A DNA stretch of 64,000 nt from Serratia symbiotica. GTDB taxonomy: Bacteria > Pseudomonadota > Gammaproteobacteria > Enterobacterales > Enterobacteriaceae. Where the stretch lies: positions 744,001-808,000 of the forward strand of contig NZ_CP050855.1 of the NCBI RefSeq assembly GCF_000821185.2, in the 5' to 3' direction. The position numbers were made by a program, and so were the translations under genes. This document shows positions 55,752 through 64,000 of the stretch, piece by piece (position 1 is the stretch's first letter; each line of letters begins with the position of its first letter). The notes under the pieces are model-generated. The model was not told the DNA's origin, did not search any database, and saw only the letters and a list, made by a program, of their open reading frames with translations.

Positions 55752-57397
55752 TGAATGATGTCAAGATACTTGGCCCCAACGGGCAACCGTTGCCGCCATC
55801 CCGTTCAAAGGCGTCCATGCTGGTAGGCGGAAGTCGGGTGCCGTACGACGCCGCTGACTCATTCAGTGACCAGTTGGCAAACTGGCAACCGGCGCTATGG
55901 TCGCCCGACAATGAGATCAATATTTACCGCGATCGAATTGTCTCCCGTGTCAGGGATTTGGCCCGCAATGATGGGTGGGCCAGTGGCAGCATTACCCGGG
56001 TGTTGGATAACGCCATTGGCGCTAACTTTCGCCCCATCCTGAAACCTGATTACCGCATGCTGGCGTTGATGACGGGTAACAGTGCATTTGACTCCACTTG
56101 GGCGGATGAATACGGCAAAGTGATCGAGGCACACTGGCGGTCATGGGCGCAGGATGACCCCGGCCGTTTTTGTGACGTTGAGCGAAAACAAACGGTGTCG
56201 CAAATGCTGAGGCTGGGCTTCCGTCACAAACTGATTGATGGTGATGCGCTGGCAGTTCTGCAATATCGGCCTGATCGGCTTGGGCGAGGGCGAGGCCGTT
56301 ACGCCACGACAGTGCAAATTGTTGACCCAGATCGACTGAGCAACCCGCAACAAAACTTCGATATGCCGAACATTCGTGGCGGTGTCGAAATTGATGGTGA
56401 TGGTGCGCCAGTAGCCTATCACATACGTGAAGCGCATATCGGCGACTGGTGGAGCGGAGCCAAAACGATGACCTGGCAGCGTATCCCGAGGGAAACCGAT
56501 TGGGGCCGACCGCATGTGGTGCATGATTATGACCATGAGCGTGGTGCCCAGCATCGTGGGAACGGGATATTAACGCCGGTGGTACAGCGCCTGAAAATGC
56601 TCATCAAGTACGATCAGACAGAGTTGGAAGCGGCGATATTGAATGCGGTCTTCGGTGCCTACATTACCTCGCCGTACGATCCGCAGATGGTTGAAGCAGC
56701 GATGGGGGAAACCTTCGACGATACCAGTATTGGCGCTTACCAAGATGGTCGTGTTGATTTCCATAGAGATCGTCGCATATCTCTGCAAAACGGCGCACGA
56801 ATGCCAATCTTGTATCCCGGTGAGGATGTCAAAGCCGTCAATGCGGCACGCCCGCACAGCAATTTTGAAGTATTCGAAAGTGCAGCATTACGTAATATCG
56901 CCGCTGCAACGGGGCTTTCTACCCAGCAGGTAACACAAGACTGGTCTGATGTTAACTACAGCTCTGCACGTTCGGCGATGTTGGAAGCATGGAAAACGTT
57001 GACCCGCCGGCGTGATGATTTTTCTGTCGGGTTTGCACAACCTATCTTGTCTGCGTTCATCGAAGAAATCCACGACACGGAAGATTTACCGCTGCCGAAC
57101 GGCGCTCCGCACTTTCTGGATGCCAGGGCGGCCTATTGTCGTGCGCGCTGGATGGGGCCAGGTCGAGGCTGGGTAGATCCGGTGGCAGAGAAGAAAGGGG
57201 CCATACTCGGTATGGATGCCGGACTTTCCACGTTGGAAATGGAAGCCGCAGAAAACGCCGGTGAAGACTGGGAGGAAATGCTGGATCAGCGTGCCAGAGA
57301 AATCGCGGCATTTGAAGAGCGCGGATTAACGCCACCTAGCTGGGCGCAAGCTGATGTATTTGCACCTGAAACAATTAAAGATCCGGAGGCAGAGTGA
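55751..57397 (+). CDS. Portal protein, lambda gpB family
   Basis: 548 residues (LVGGSRVPYDAADSFSDQLA; LARNDGWASGSITRVLDNAIG; HRGNGILTPVVQRLKMLIKY). It forms the dodecameric ring through which DNA enters. Overlaps the protease gene by four bases. Confidence 0.94.
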   Translation: MNDVKILGPNGQPLPPSRSKASMLVGGSRVPYDAADSFSDQLANWQPALWSPDNEINIYRDRIVSRVRDLARNDGWASGSITRVLDNAIGANFRPILKPDYRMLALMTGNSAFDSTWADEYGKVIEAHWRSWAQDDPGRFCDVERKQTVSQMLRLGFRHKLIDGDALAVLQYRPDRLGRGRGRYATTVQIVDPDRLSNPQQNFDMPNIRGGVEIDGDGAPVAYHIREAHIGDWWSGAKTMTWQRIPRETDWGRPHVVHDYDHERGAQHRGNGILTPVVQRLKMLIKYDQTELEAAILNAVFGAYITSPYDPQMVEAAMGETFDDTSIGAYQDGRVDFHRDRRISLQNGARMPILYPGEDVKAVNAARPHSNFEVFESAALRNIAAATGLSTQQVTQDWSDVNYSSARSAMLEAWKTLTRRRDDFSVGFAQPILSAFIEEIHDTEDLPLPNGAPHFLDARAAYCRARWMGPGRGWVDPVAEKKGAILGMDAGLSTLEMEAAENAGEDWEEMLDQRAREIAAFEERGLTPPSWAQADVFAPETIKDPEAE

Positions 57398-58254
57398 ATT
57401 TACCGCATCTGGCGCAGCGGCTATTTAACACGCCGCTGGCGCTGCACCCGCAAAAGGCCGAAGTCGTTATGGCCGCAATGATGGACCGTTTCGGGATCAC
57501 TCGTATCAACACCTTGGCCTCTGACTGGTTAGGGGACGATGATAGTTTTATCCGTAAAGCTAAAAAACAAGATAACGGTTATGACGTGGTAGATAGCGTC
57601 GCCATTATTCCTGTTCAGGGAACATTAGTTCAAAAGCTAGGTTCATTGCGCCCCTACAGCGGCATGACCGGGTATGACGGCATCCGCCAATCATTCCTGA
57701 CTGCGTTGAACGATCCGGCGGTGAGCGGCATCTGTCTGGATATCGACTCCCCAGGGGGAGAGGTTGCAGGGTGTTTTGACCTTGTTGATGAGATTTATCA
57801 CGCTCGCGGCTCTAAACCGATACACGCGATCCTGTCAGAAAATGCCTATTCCGCAGCCTACGCTATTGCCAGCGCCGCAGATTGCATCCACGTTCCGCGC
57901 ACAGGGGGGGTGGGATCGATAGGTGTCATCGTTATTCACTGTGACTGGTCACAGCGGATCAAAGATGATGGGCTGGCGGTCACCATCATCACTTACGGTG
58001 ACCGCAAGGCTGAAAGCAATCCTTACGTCAAACTGACTGATCAGGCTCGCGCTGCGATACAGGATGATGTGGATACGATGGGTAGACTTTTTGTCAGCAC
58101 GGTAGCCCGCAATCGGGGCATCACTGAAGAAACTATCCGCAATACCCAGGCTGCCTGTTTTCTGGCGGCTGATGGCGTCAGGTTGGGACTGGCAGATGAT
58201 GTCATGACCCCTGATGCCGCGTTCCGAAAATTATTGAATGAAGCAGGAGCTTAA
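57394..58254 (+). CDS. S49-family prohead protease (gpC-like)
   Basis: 286 residues from a GTG at 57394. SppA-like: DIDSPGGEVAGCFDLVDEI, the Ser nucleophile in ENAYSAAYAIAS, and the Lys in TYGDRKAES. Lambda C carries the Nu3 scaffold as its C-terminal part; here the protease ends early and an acidic scaffold-like gene follows separately. Confidence 0.9.
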   Translation: MNLPHLAQRLFNTPLALHPQKAEVVMAAMMDRFGITRINTLASDWLGDDDSFIRKAKKQDNGYDVVDSVAIIPVQGTLVQKLGSLRPYSGMTGYDGIRQSFLTALNDPAVSGICLDIDSPGGEVAGCFDLVDEIYHARGSKPIHAILSENAYSAAYAIASAADCIHVPRTGGVGSIGVIVIHCDWSQRIKDDGLAVTIITYGDRKAESNPYVKLTDQARAAIQDDVDTMGRLFVSTVARNRGITEETIRNTQAACFLAADGVRLGLADDVMTPDAAFRKLLNEAGA

Positions 58255-58257
58255 CGT

Positions 58258-58857
58258 ATGTCTTACTCAAAGTTTGCCCACCTGATGGGTCTTAAGAAAA
58301 AATCCTCCGAAGATGAGGAGGACGACAAAGAAAAAGGTAAAAAGGCGAAATCCCGCCGTGCAGAAGAAGAGCGCGATGATGAAGAGGACGCCGAAGAGGA
58401 GGATGATCGCGAAGACATGGAAGACGATGATAACAGCGATCCTGATGCCGAAGAGGACGACGACAAAGAAAAGGGCAAAAAGGCGAAATCTCGTCGGGCG
58501 GAAGAAGACGATGATGATGCCGACGCGGAAGAAGACGAAAACCGCGATGTGAAAAAAGGTCGCCGTGCTGAGCGTAAACGCTGTGCCGCCATCTTTGGTA
58601 GTAAGCATGCCGCTGGCCGCCCGGATATGGCGGCGCATCTGGCGTTTAATACCCGCATGAGCGCGAGTGAAGCCATTGGCACGCTGGCAACGATGGGGGC
58701 TGTTGCTCCGGCGAAAACAGCGCGTTTTTCGCTGGATTCGCGTATGCAATCTGAACAGGTACGCCTTGGCCCGGATGGCAGCAAGCCCGCCACGGGGAAA
58801 AATGCGCTGGTAAGTAAGATGACCGGCCTCTATGACTCTGCACGAGGTAATAAGTAA
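58258..58857 (+). CDS. Acidic scaffold-like protein (Nu3 position)
   Basis: 199 residues. Residues ~15-105 are a highly charged Asp/Glu/Lys stretch with a duplicated DDKEKGKKAKSRRAEE block (about 135 bp apart in DNA). The C-terminal part (ERKRCAAIFGSKHAAGRPDM) resembles the end of gpC/Nu3-type scaffolds. It fits the capsid assembly scaffold place. Composition alone would not prove it. Confidence 0.7.
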   Translation: MSYSKFAHLMGLKKKSSEDEEDDKEKGKKAKSRRAEEERDDEEDAEEEDDREDMEDDDNSDPDAEEDDDKEKGKKAKSRRAEEDDDDADAEEDENRDVKKGRRAERKRCAAIFGSKHAAGRPDMAAHLAFNTRMSASEAIGTLATMGAVAPAKTARFSLDSRMQSEQVRLGPDGSKPATGKNALVSKMTGLYDSARGNK

Positions 58858-59258
58858 TGGACCAGTTTGGACAAAATCAATTTGCACCTGGCATGAAAAG
58901 TTCGCTGTTCGTTCCCGATCAGCTGGTTTCTGGCCCGTTACAACTGGTCACTGACTCTGTCACGATCGGTGTTTCAGGGGCGCTTAAACGAGGGACGGTA
59001 CTCGGCATGATCACCGCGACCGGCGCGTATATCCCGAGCAAAAAAGATGCGACTGACGGCAGTGAAAAGCCGTCCGCCATTTTGGTCGATAACGTAGACA
59101 CCACGACCACAGCACAAACTGGCGGTGTGTATCTGATGGGCGAGTTTAATCAGCACCGTTTGATCTTCGATAAGACCTGGACCATTGTTGAACTGAAGGC
59201 GCAATTCCGCCCGCTGGCCATCTTCCTGCGCGATAGCATCCAGTCGCCGGTATCCTGA
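58857..59258 (+). CDS. Head decoration protein, gpD-like
   Basis: 133 residues of the lambda D family (SVTIGVSGALKRGTVLGMIT; RPLAIFLRDSIQSPVS). It clips on the capsid as trimers to stabilise it. The order scaffold-decoration-capsid is lambda's. Confidence 0.9.
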   Translation: MDQFGQNQFAPGMKSSLFVPDQLVSGPLQLVTDSVTIGVSGALKRGTVLGMITATGAYIPSKKDATDGSEKPSAILVDNVDTTTTAQTGGVYLMGEFNQHRLIFDKTWTIVELKAQFRPLAIFLRDSIQSPVS

Positions 59259-59358
59259 TCTAACCCTTTTGAAACGTAACCGATGCCAGTTCTTTGGCAG
59301 GGTTGCACACATCTAAAGTATGGCCGGTGGTCGCACCGGCATCATAAAGAGACTGAAT

Positions 59359-60408
59359 ATGGAAAACATTTTTGATACCAGCGTGCTGGTGCAGGTCGTC
59401 CCTAATCTTAAAACCTGCCAAAACTGGCTTTTGGATCGCTTCTTTCCGAATGTGGTGACCTATGAGACGCAAGAAGTGGCCATTGACGTGGATGTTGGTC
59501 TGCGTCGTATGGCCCCGTTTGTTTCCCCGTTGGTGGAGGGGAAACTGGTTGAACAGCGTAAATACCAGACTAATGTCTTCAAGCCCGCTTACATCAAAGA
59601 CAAACGCGCCCCCGATCTGCGTAAGCCTATCAGCCGCCAGATTGGTGAACGTATCGGGGGAGAATTTACCGCCGCAGAGCGCGAAATGTTGAACCTCCAG
59701 TTTGAGATGGCTGACCAAATCGACATGATCAATCGCCGCCTGGAATGGATGGCGGCGAGTGCTCTGACTAAAGGTAAGGTCACTGTTGCAGGTGAGGGCT
59801 ATGAAACCAAGGTGGTTGATTTTGGACGTTCAGCAGATTTAACCATTACGCTGAGTGGTTCAGACCGATGGCCTCTTAGCATTGCCTCTGGTGCTACCAA
59901 CACTCAACCGTCTGATGATATTGAAGCCTGGCAGACGACATTCCTTAAAAACTCTGGGGCAGTGCCTACAGATCTGGTGTTCACCAACAAGTCATGGCGT
60001 GCATTTCGTCTTGATACCACGATCAAGGACAATGCCATCACCTTTCCGGCATTAAGCCCTTTTGGCAACCAGATTAACATTGGTGCTCAAATTAAGAAGG
60101 GAGCGGTTTATAAAGGCCGTTGGGGCAACTTTGATTTGTGGCTGTACAACGACTGGGCTATTGATCCCGTTACAGGCATTGAAGAGCCTCTGATCGCCGA
60201 TGGCGCGGTAGTCATGAGTTGCGCCGATCTAATGGGAACGCGTGCCTTCGGCGTTATTTTGGATCCAGCGTTCAACTATGGTCCTTTGGCATTTGCGCCT
60301 AAAACCTGGGTGAAAGAAGATCCGGCACAACGTTTGCTTATGATGCAATCAGCGCCCTTGGTCATTCCAAGCCGGGTTAATGCTTCACTTTGTGCAACGG
60401 TGGTGTGA
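59359..60408 (+). CDS. Major capsid protein, gpE family
   Basis: 349 residues from the ATG at 59359 (MENIFDTSVLVQVVPNLKTC). HK97-fold capsid of the lambda gpE family (FFPNVVTYETQEVAIDVDVG; APLVIPSRVNASLCATVV). The open frame goes further upstream (59320), but the conserved start is here, after a short leader. Confidence 0.93.
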   Translation: MENIFDTSVLVQVVPNLKTCQNWLLDRFFPNVVTYETQEVAIDVDVGLRRMAPFVSPLVEGKLVEQRKYQTNVFKPAYIKDKRAPDLRKPISRQIGERIGGEFTAAEREMLNLQFEMADQIDMINRRLEWMAASALTKGKVTVAGEGYETKVVDFGRSADLTITLSGSDRWPLSIASGATNTQPSDDIEAWQTTFLKNSGAVPTDLVFTNKSWRAFRLDTTIKDNAITFPALSPFGNQINIGAQIKKGAVYKGRWGNFDLWLYNDWAIDPVTGIEEPLIADGAVVMSCADLMGTRAFGVILDPAFNYGPLAFAPKTWVKEDPAQRLLMMQSAPLVIPSRVNASLCATVV

Positions 60409-60409
60409 T

Positions 60410-60832
<423 letters not shown>

Positions 60833-61177
60833 ATGGGTATCAACTGGGATCAGCATTTGCTTGCACCGTTACATGGCGTTTTTGGTGACCCGGTTGACTA
60901 CCGGCCTGCCAGCGGTGCGCCGTACACCGTCAGCGGCATTTTTGATCGTGCTTATACGCAAGAGGTCGAGCCGCTGGACGATGGCAGCACTATCAACACC
61001 ACCAAACCGGTGTTGGGTGTTCGTGATAGCGAGTTTAAGGCACTGCCGAAACAGGGGGATCGGGTGTTCGTCGGTATCGTCGGTGGGGTACCGGTTAATA
61101 CGCTGTTTGCCGTTTCAGACGTTCAGCCGGATAGCCATGGTGGAACGAAGCTTATTCTCAATAAGGTGAAATCATGA
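60833..61177 (+). CDS. gpFII-like head-tail connector
   Basis: 114 residues (lambda FII is 117). It has the DFII pattern: a short helix then beta sandwich (VRDSEFKALPKQGDRVFVG; SDVQPDSHGGTKLILNKV). It would join the Mu-like tail to the lambda-like head, so this may be the interface protein of the chimera. Confidence 0.75.
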   Translation: MGINWDQHLLAPLHGVFGDPVDYRPASGAPYTVSGIFDRAYTQEVEPLDDGSTINTTKPVLGVRDSEFKALPKQGDRVFVGIVGGVPVNTLFAVSDVQPDSHGGTKLILNKVKS

Positions 61178-61716
61178 ACCCCAGAGGGATAAGGCTACTG
61201 GTCATTGAAGCGCTGAAGAATAAAACCGATGCAGGCGATCGGGTTTTTTCGCCGCGCGACTGGCCGACAACCGCTGACATGTACCCGGTTATCCTGGTGC
61301 AAACGCCGATCGACGTTAAGAGTTCACTGGGCCGTAATGTTCCCCAGTTCAACACTGTGACCACGGTTCGCCTCACAGGCCGCCTCCAGGAGTTGGACGA
61401 TGAGGCGGAAGACAATGGGGCAGAGAAGGCAGAAGAGGCGCTGGAAGAATTGCGCGAGCAGATAGAGCGCGCGGTAATCAACAGCTATGAACTGACTCGC
61501 AAGATTCAGCAGTTTCAGCAGGTGCGATCCACCATTGATGTCGATGCTGGCGGCGAAGGGCATACAGCCCAGTTGTTGATGGAATTGGACATTGAATATT
61601 ATCAGGGGCCTGAAGAGTTTTCTGAAATCAGTACTGAGACCCTTGAAGGGGTAGACGTGCTGTTTTCCATACCTGATGGTACCCCCGAACCCCACGTTAA
61701 AATCGATCTGGAGTAA
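61174..61716 (+). CDS. Mu gp37-like (DUF1834-position) tail protein
   Basis: 180 residues (LLVIEALKNKTDAGDRVFSP; TVTTVRLTGRLQEL). It holds the Mu gp37 place, just before DUF2635 and the sheath. Tail terminator is a likely role. Identification rests mainly on order and length. Confidence 0.6.
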   Translation: MNPRGIRLLVIEALKNKTDAGDRVFSPRDWPTTADMYPVILVQTPIDVKSSLGRNVPQFNTVTTVRLTGRLQELDDEAEDNGAEKAEEALEELREQIERAVINSYELTRKIQQFQQVRSTIDVDAGGEGHTAQLLMELDIEYYQGPEEFSEISTETLEGVDVLFSIPDGTPEPHVKIDLE

Positions 61717-61720
61717 CCCT

Positions 61721-61915
61721 ATGTTTGTTAAACCCGCACCGGGGCGTGTTGTGCGCGATCCGGTCAAGGGCACCTTTTTGCCTGGATCCGGCGAACAGGT
61801 GCCTGATGATATTTTTTGGGGCCGCCGCCTGAAGGATGGCGATGTTGAGAAATTCGACCCGAACGCGACAGCAAAACCAGCGGCAGGGAAGAAAAGCCAG
61901 GAGAATGAGCAATGA
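61721..61915 (+). CDS. DUF2635 protein (Mu gp38 position)
   Basis: 64 residues (MFVKPAPGRVVRDPVKGTFL; VPDDIFWGRRLKDGDV), typical of DUF2635, which lies before the sheath gene in Mu-like tails. Its end overlaps the sheath start. Function unknown. Confidence 0.85.
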   Translation: MFVKPAPGRVVRDPVKGTFLPGSGEQVPDDIFWGRRLKDGDVEKFDPNATAKPAAGKKSQENEQ

Positions 61916-63417
61916 CCATCCCATTTAATCGCCTTCCGCCAAACCAGCGCGCGCCATTTTTTTATGCCGAGTTTGATAACTCAATGGCCAATTCAGCCAC
62001 AACCGTTCAGCGCACGTTGCTGATCGGACAAATGCTGGCAACAGCGACGGCAACGCCAGGCATCCCGCAGAAAGTCTCGTCTGATTCGTTGGTCGCCGGT
62101 ATCTGTGGCAATGGCTCAATGTTGCACAACATGATGACTGTATATCTGACCAATGACCCCGCTGCCGATATTTGGATATTACCCCTATCAGACGGTGCCA
62201 GTGGTATCGTGCCAGCATCGGGAAAGTTACAGGTATTGACTGCTGCCACTGCGACCGGTGTCCTGTCTATCTATATAGCTGGCATGCGTGTCCAACTGAC
62301 CGTTGTCAGCACAGATGACAAGGGGGCGGTGGCTACGGCTATCGCGGCGGCAATCAACGGGCAAAGCACGTTACCGGTCATTGCTGATGTGGATAGCAAG
62401 TCGAGTGATACGGTTAACCTGACGGCAAAAAATAAAGGTTGGCACGGAAACAGCATCGATATACGCCTCAATTATCAGGGCGCGGCGGGTGGAGAAGACA
62501 CGCCGCAAGGCATGACGTTTAAAATCACACCTATGGCGGGGGGTATCGGTTCGCCGGATCTGAAGGCAGCGCTGGGAAACCTACAGGATCGGACTTTTGA
62601 TTTTATCGTTAATCCGTATACAGACACCACATCACTAAACGTGATGAAAGAGTTTCTTTCCGATTCCTCCGGTCGCTGGTCCTACGCTCAGCAGCTTTAT
62701 GGACATTCCTTCGGTGCTCTGACGGGTACTTATGGCTCTCTGTCGACTGTAGGGGAGGCACGAAATAATCAACATGAGACTCTGCTGGGTATCAATGGTT
62801 CGCCGACGCCTGCTTACCTCTGGGCTGCCGCGTTAACGGGGGCCATTGCACTAAGCTTGCGTAATGATCCGGGTCGACCCACGCAGACGCTGACTATCAG
62901 TGGTGTGTTGGCACCGCCATTGGAAGATCGTTTCACCCTAACAGAGCGCAACAACCTACTGTATAGCGGTATCTCCACGTATACAGTGGCAGATGATGGG
63001 TCAGTGCAGGTGGAAAAGACCATCACCACCTATCAGAAGAACAAATATGGCGATGCAGATGACAGCTATCTGAACATTGAGACGATTTTCCTGCTCATGT
63101 TTGTGACACGTTTCCTCCGCGCGCAGATCACCTCAAAGTTTGGTCGCATGAAGTTGGCCAATGATGGCACCCGGTTTGCACCTGGTGCCCCCATTGTGAC
63201 ACCAAATGTGATCCGCGCCGAGTTGATCGCCCAGTATCGCACGCTGGAATATAACGGCTATGTGCAGGATGCAGCGGCATTTGCAAAAACATTGTTGGTG
63301 GAGCGCAACAGCAGCAATACCAAGCGTATTGATGTGCTTTGGACGGGTACGCTGATCGACCAACTGGAAATTTTCGCACTACTCAATCAATGGCGACGCG
63401 CGCAAACCGCAGCCTAA
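61912..63417 (+). CDS. Contractile tail sheath protein (Mu gpL-like)
   Basis: 501 residues. Mu-type sheath pattern: N-terminal PPNQRAPFFYAEFDNSMAN, middle LTLTAKNKGWHGNSIDIRL-type region, C-terminal FLLMFVTRFLRAQITSKFGR and NPVLWTGTLIDQ-like close. This makes the phage a myovirus although its head genes are lambda-like. Confidence 0.92.
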   Translation: MTIPFNRLPPNQRAPFFYAEFDNSMANSATTVQRTLLIGQMLATATATPGIPQKVSSDSLVAGICGNGSMLHNMMTVYLTNDPAADIWILPLSDGASGIVPASGKLQVLTAATATGVLSIYIAGMRVQLTVVSTDDKGAVATAIAAAINGQSTLPVIADVDSKSSDTVNLTAKNKGWHGNSIDIRLNYQGAAGGEDTPQGMTFKITPMAGGIGSPDLKAALGNLQDRTFDFIVNPYTDTTSLNVMKEFLSDSSGRWSYAQQLYGHSFGALTGTYGSLSTVGEARNNQHETLLGINGSPTPAYLWAAALTGAIALSLRNDPGRPTQTLTISGVLAPPLEDRFTLTERNNLLYSGISTYTVADDGSVQVEKTITTYQKNKYGDADDSYLNIETIFLLMFVTRFLRAQITSKFGRMKLANDGTRFAPGAPIVTPNVIRAELIAQYRTLEYNGYVQDAAAFAKTLLVERNSSNTKRIDVLWTGTLIDQLEIFALLNQWRRAQTAA

Positions 63418-63426
63418 GGGGGATTT

Positions 63427-63795
63427 ATGGGAGACACAACTAACCGCCTGGCCGGTACTGCGTACGTCACCATCGACGGTGTAAGGGTCATGGTCGTCGG
63501 CCAGTTCAAATACAGCCCTGGCAAATGGGAACGCTCTACGTTGACAGGGATGGATGGTGTCCACGGCTACAAAGAGAAGCCGCGAGCGCCGTTTATTTCC
63601 TACCAGGCGCGTGACAGCGGCGGAACGTCGATCGCTAAAATCAACGATGCCACCAACGTCACGGTGGTCGTTGAGCTGGCCAACGGTAAAACAGTGATCG
63701 GCGAAAACATGTGGTCCGTGAATACGCAGGATGTTGATGGCGAAGAAGCGGTGTTTGATGTTCGCTGGGAAGGCGGATCGGTGACGGAGTATTGA
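63427..63795 (+). CDS. Tail tube protein (Mu gpM-like)
   Basis: 122 residues (NRLAGTAYVTIDGVRVMVVG; FDVRWEGGSVTEY close), the family pattern of Mu gpM. Follows the sheath by 9 bases. It forms the inner tube. Confidence 0.9.
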   Translation: MGDTTNRLAGTAYVTIDGVRVMVVGQFKYSPGKWERSTLTGMDGVHGYKEKPRAPFISYQARDSGGTSIAKINDATNVTVVVELANGKTVIGENMWSVNTQDVDGEEAVFDVRWEGGSVTEY

Positions 63796-63796
63796 T

Positions 63797-64000
63797 ATGG
63801 CTACGCTCGATAAGAAAAAAACGATTGTACTCAGCAAGGCGCTGACAATGGGCGATGTGCGTTACGAGCATCTGGACCTGAAAGAGCCAGTCCTGGCCGA
63901 GGTGGAGCAGTTTTATGACATTCAGCGAGCCAAGAATAGCATGGCCGCCATGAAGCTGCTGATCGCCTTGAATACGGGGGTGACTGAAAAAGTGCTGGGC
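63797..64000 (+). CDS. Tail assembly protein, Mu gp41-like (partial)
   Basis: The first 68 residues are in view (MATLDKKKTIVLSKALTMGD; LDLKEPVLAEVEQFYDIQ), matching the phage tail assembly chaperone family at the Mu gp41 place. The frame runs off the window edge. Confidence 0.8.
   Translation, partial: MATLDKKKTIVLSKALTMGDVRYEHLDLKEPVLAEVEQFYDIQRAKNSMAAMKLLIALNTGVTEKVLG

Noticed and set aside
58263..58793. Ser-rich open frame on the minus strand opposite the scaffold gene
   Set aside because: It arises from the complement of Asp/Glu codons; no ribosome site or similarity.

Overview
The window looks like the chromosome of an enterobacterium of the Serratia type, carrying a large, apparently mostly intact prophage. 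Gene order on the host side follows the Escherichia/Serratia backbone (pepD-gpt-frsA-crl-proB-proA; cspE-crcB-tatE-lipA-lipB-ybeD-dacA-rlpA-rodA-mrdA-rlmH-rsfS). The backbone is eroding: dinB and rlpA are broken, a 2OG-oxygenase gene has a frameshift in a poly(A) tract, and remnants of ISL3, IS1 and IS4 elements plus a full-length IS3-family copy fill the junctions. This mix of conserved synteny, recent pseudogenes and IS debris suggests a host-restricted Serratia such as the aphid symbiont S. symbiotica. That species call is inference from pattern, not from a marker gene.

Layout. 1-3.4 kb: transposase remnant, dinB pseudogene, and an AT-rich pair (2OG-Fe(II) oxygenase plus SDR dehydrogenase). 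3.5-10.1 kb: pepD, gpt, frsA, crl, proBA. 10.1-13.1 kb: IS debris around a UPF0114 membrane protein. 13.1-17.4 kb: cold-shock genes, crcB, tatE, lipA, lipB, ybeD. 17.4-19.1 kb: decayed IS1 element. 19.1-27.5 kb: the cell-elongation cluster dacA-rlpA(pseudo)-rodA-mrdA-rlmH-rsfS, with a DUF1778/GNAT toxin-antitoxin pair and an IS3-family element at the broken rlpA.

27.6 kb to the right edge is a lambdoid prophage, cut by the window end. The leftward arm (int, xis, small orfs, a leucine-rich-repeat protein, a YadA-like trimeric autotransporter, gp157-like, recT, Rha and AntA antirepressors, a 9-residue-repeat protein) is driven from a pL promoter with operators next to cI. The rightward arm has cro, cII, a RepL-like initiator with an iteron-like origin, a helicase, a Toprim primase, ninB, dam, ninG and Q, then a pR'/terminator module, lysis genes (holin, endolysin, Rz/Rz1), a complete lambda-type head set (Nu1/A/W/B/C/scaffold/D/E/FI/FII positions) and a Mu-like contractile tail (gp37-like, DUF2635, sheath, tube, gp41-like). 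The phage is therefore a mosaic: lambda control and head joined to a Mu tail.

The most unusual parts are regulatory. A c4-type antisense RNA switch lies before antA, with three matched pairing elements, one abutting the antA Shine-Dalgarno. Two rightward mini-cassettes inside the leftward operon share a 47-bp element followed by hairpins that differ in sequence but sit at the same place against the ribosome binding site. The prophage also carries a surface adhesin as a passenger gene, two proteins built from tandem DNA repeats, and an unidentified membrane-protein/antisense-peptide pair between Q and the lysis genes.
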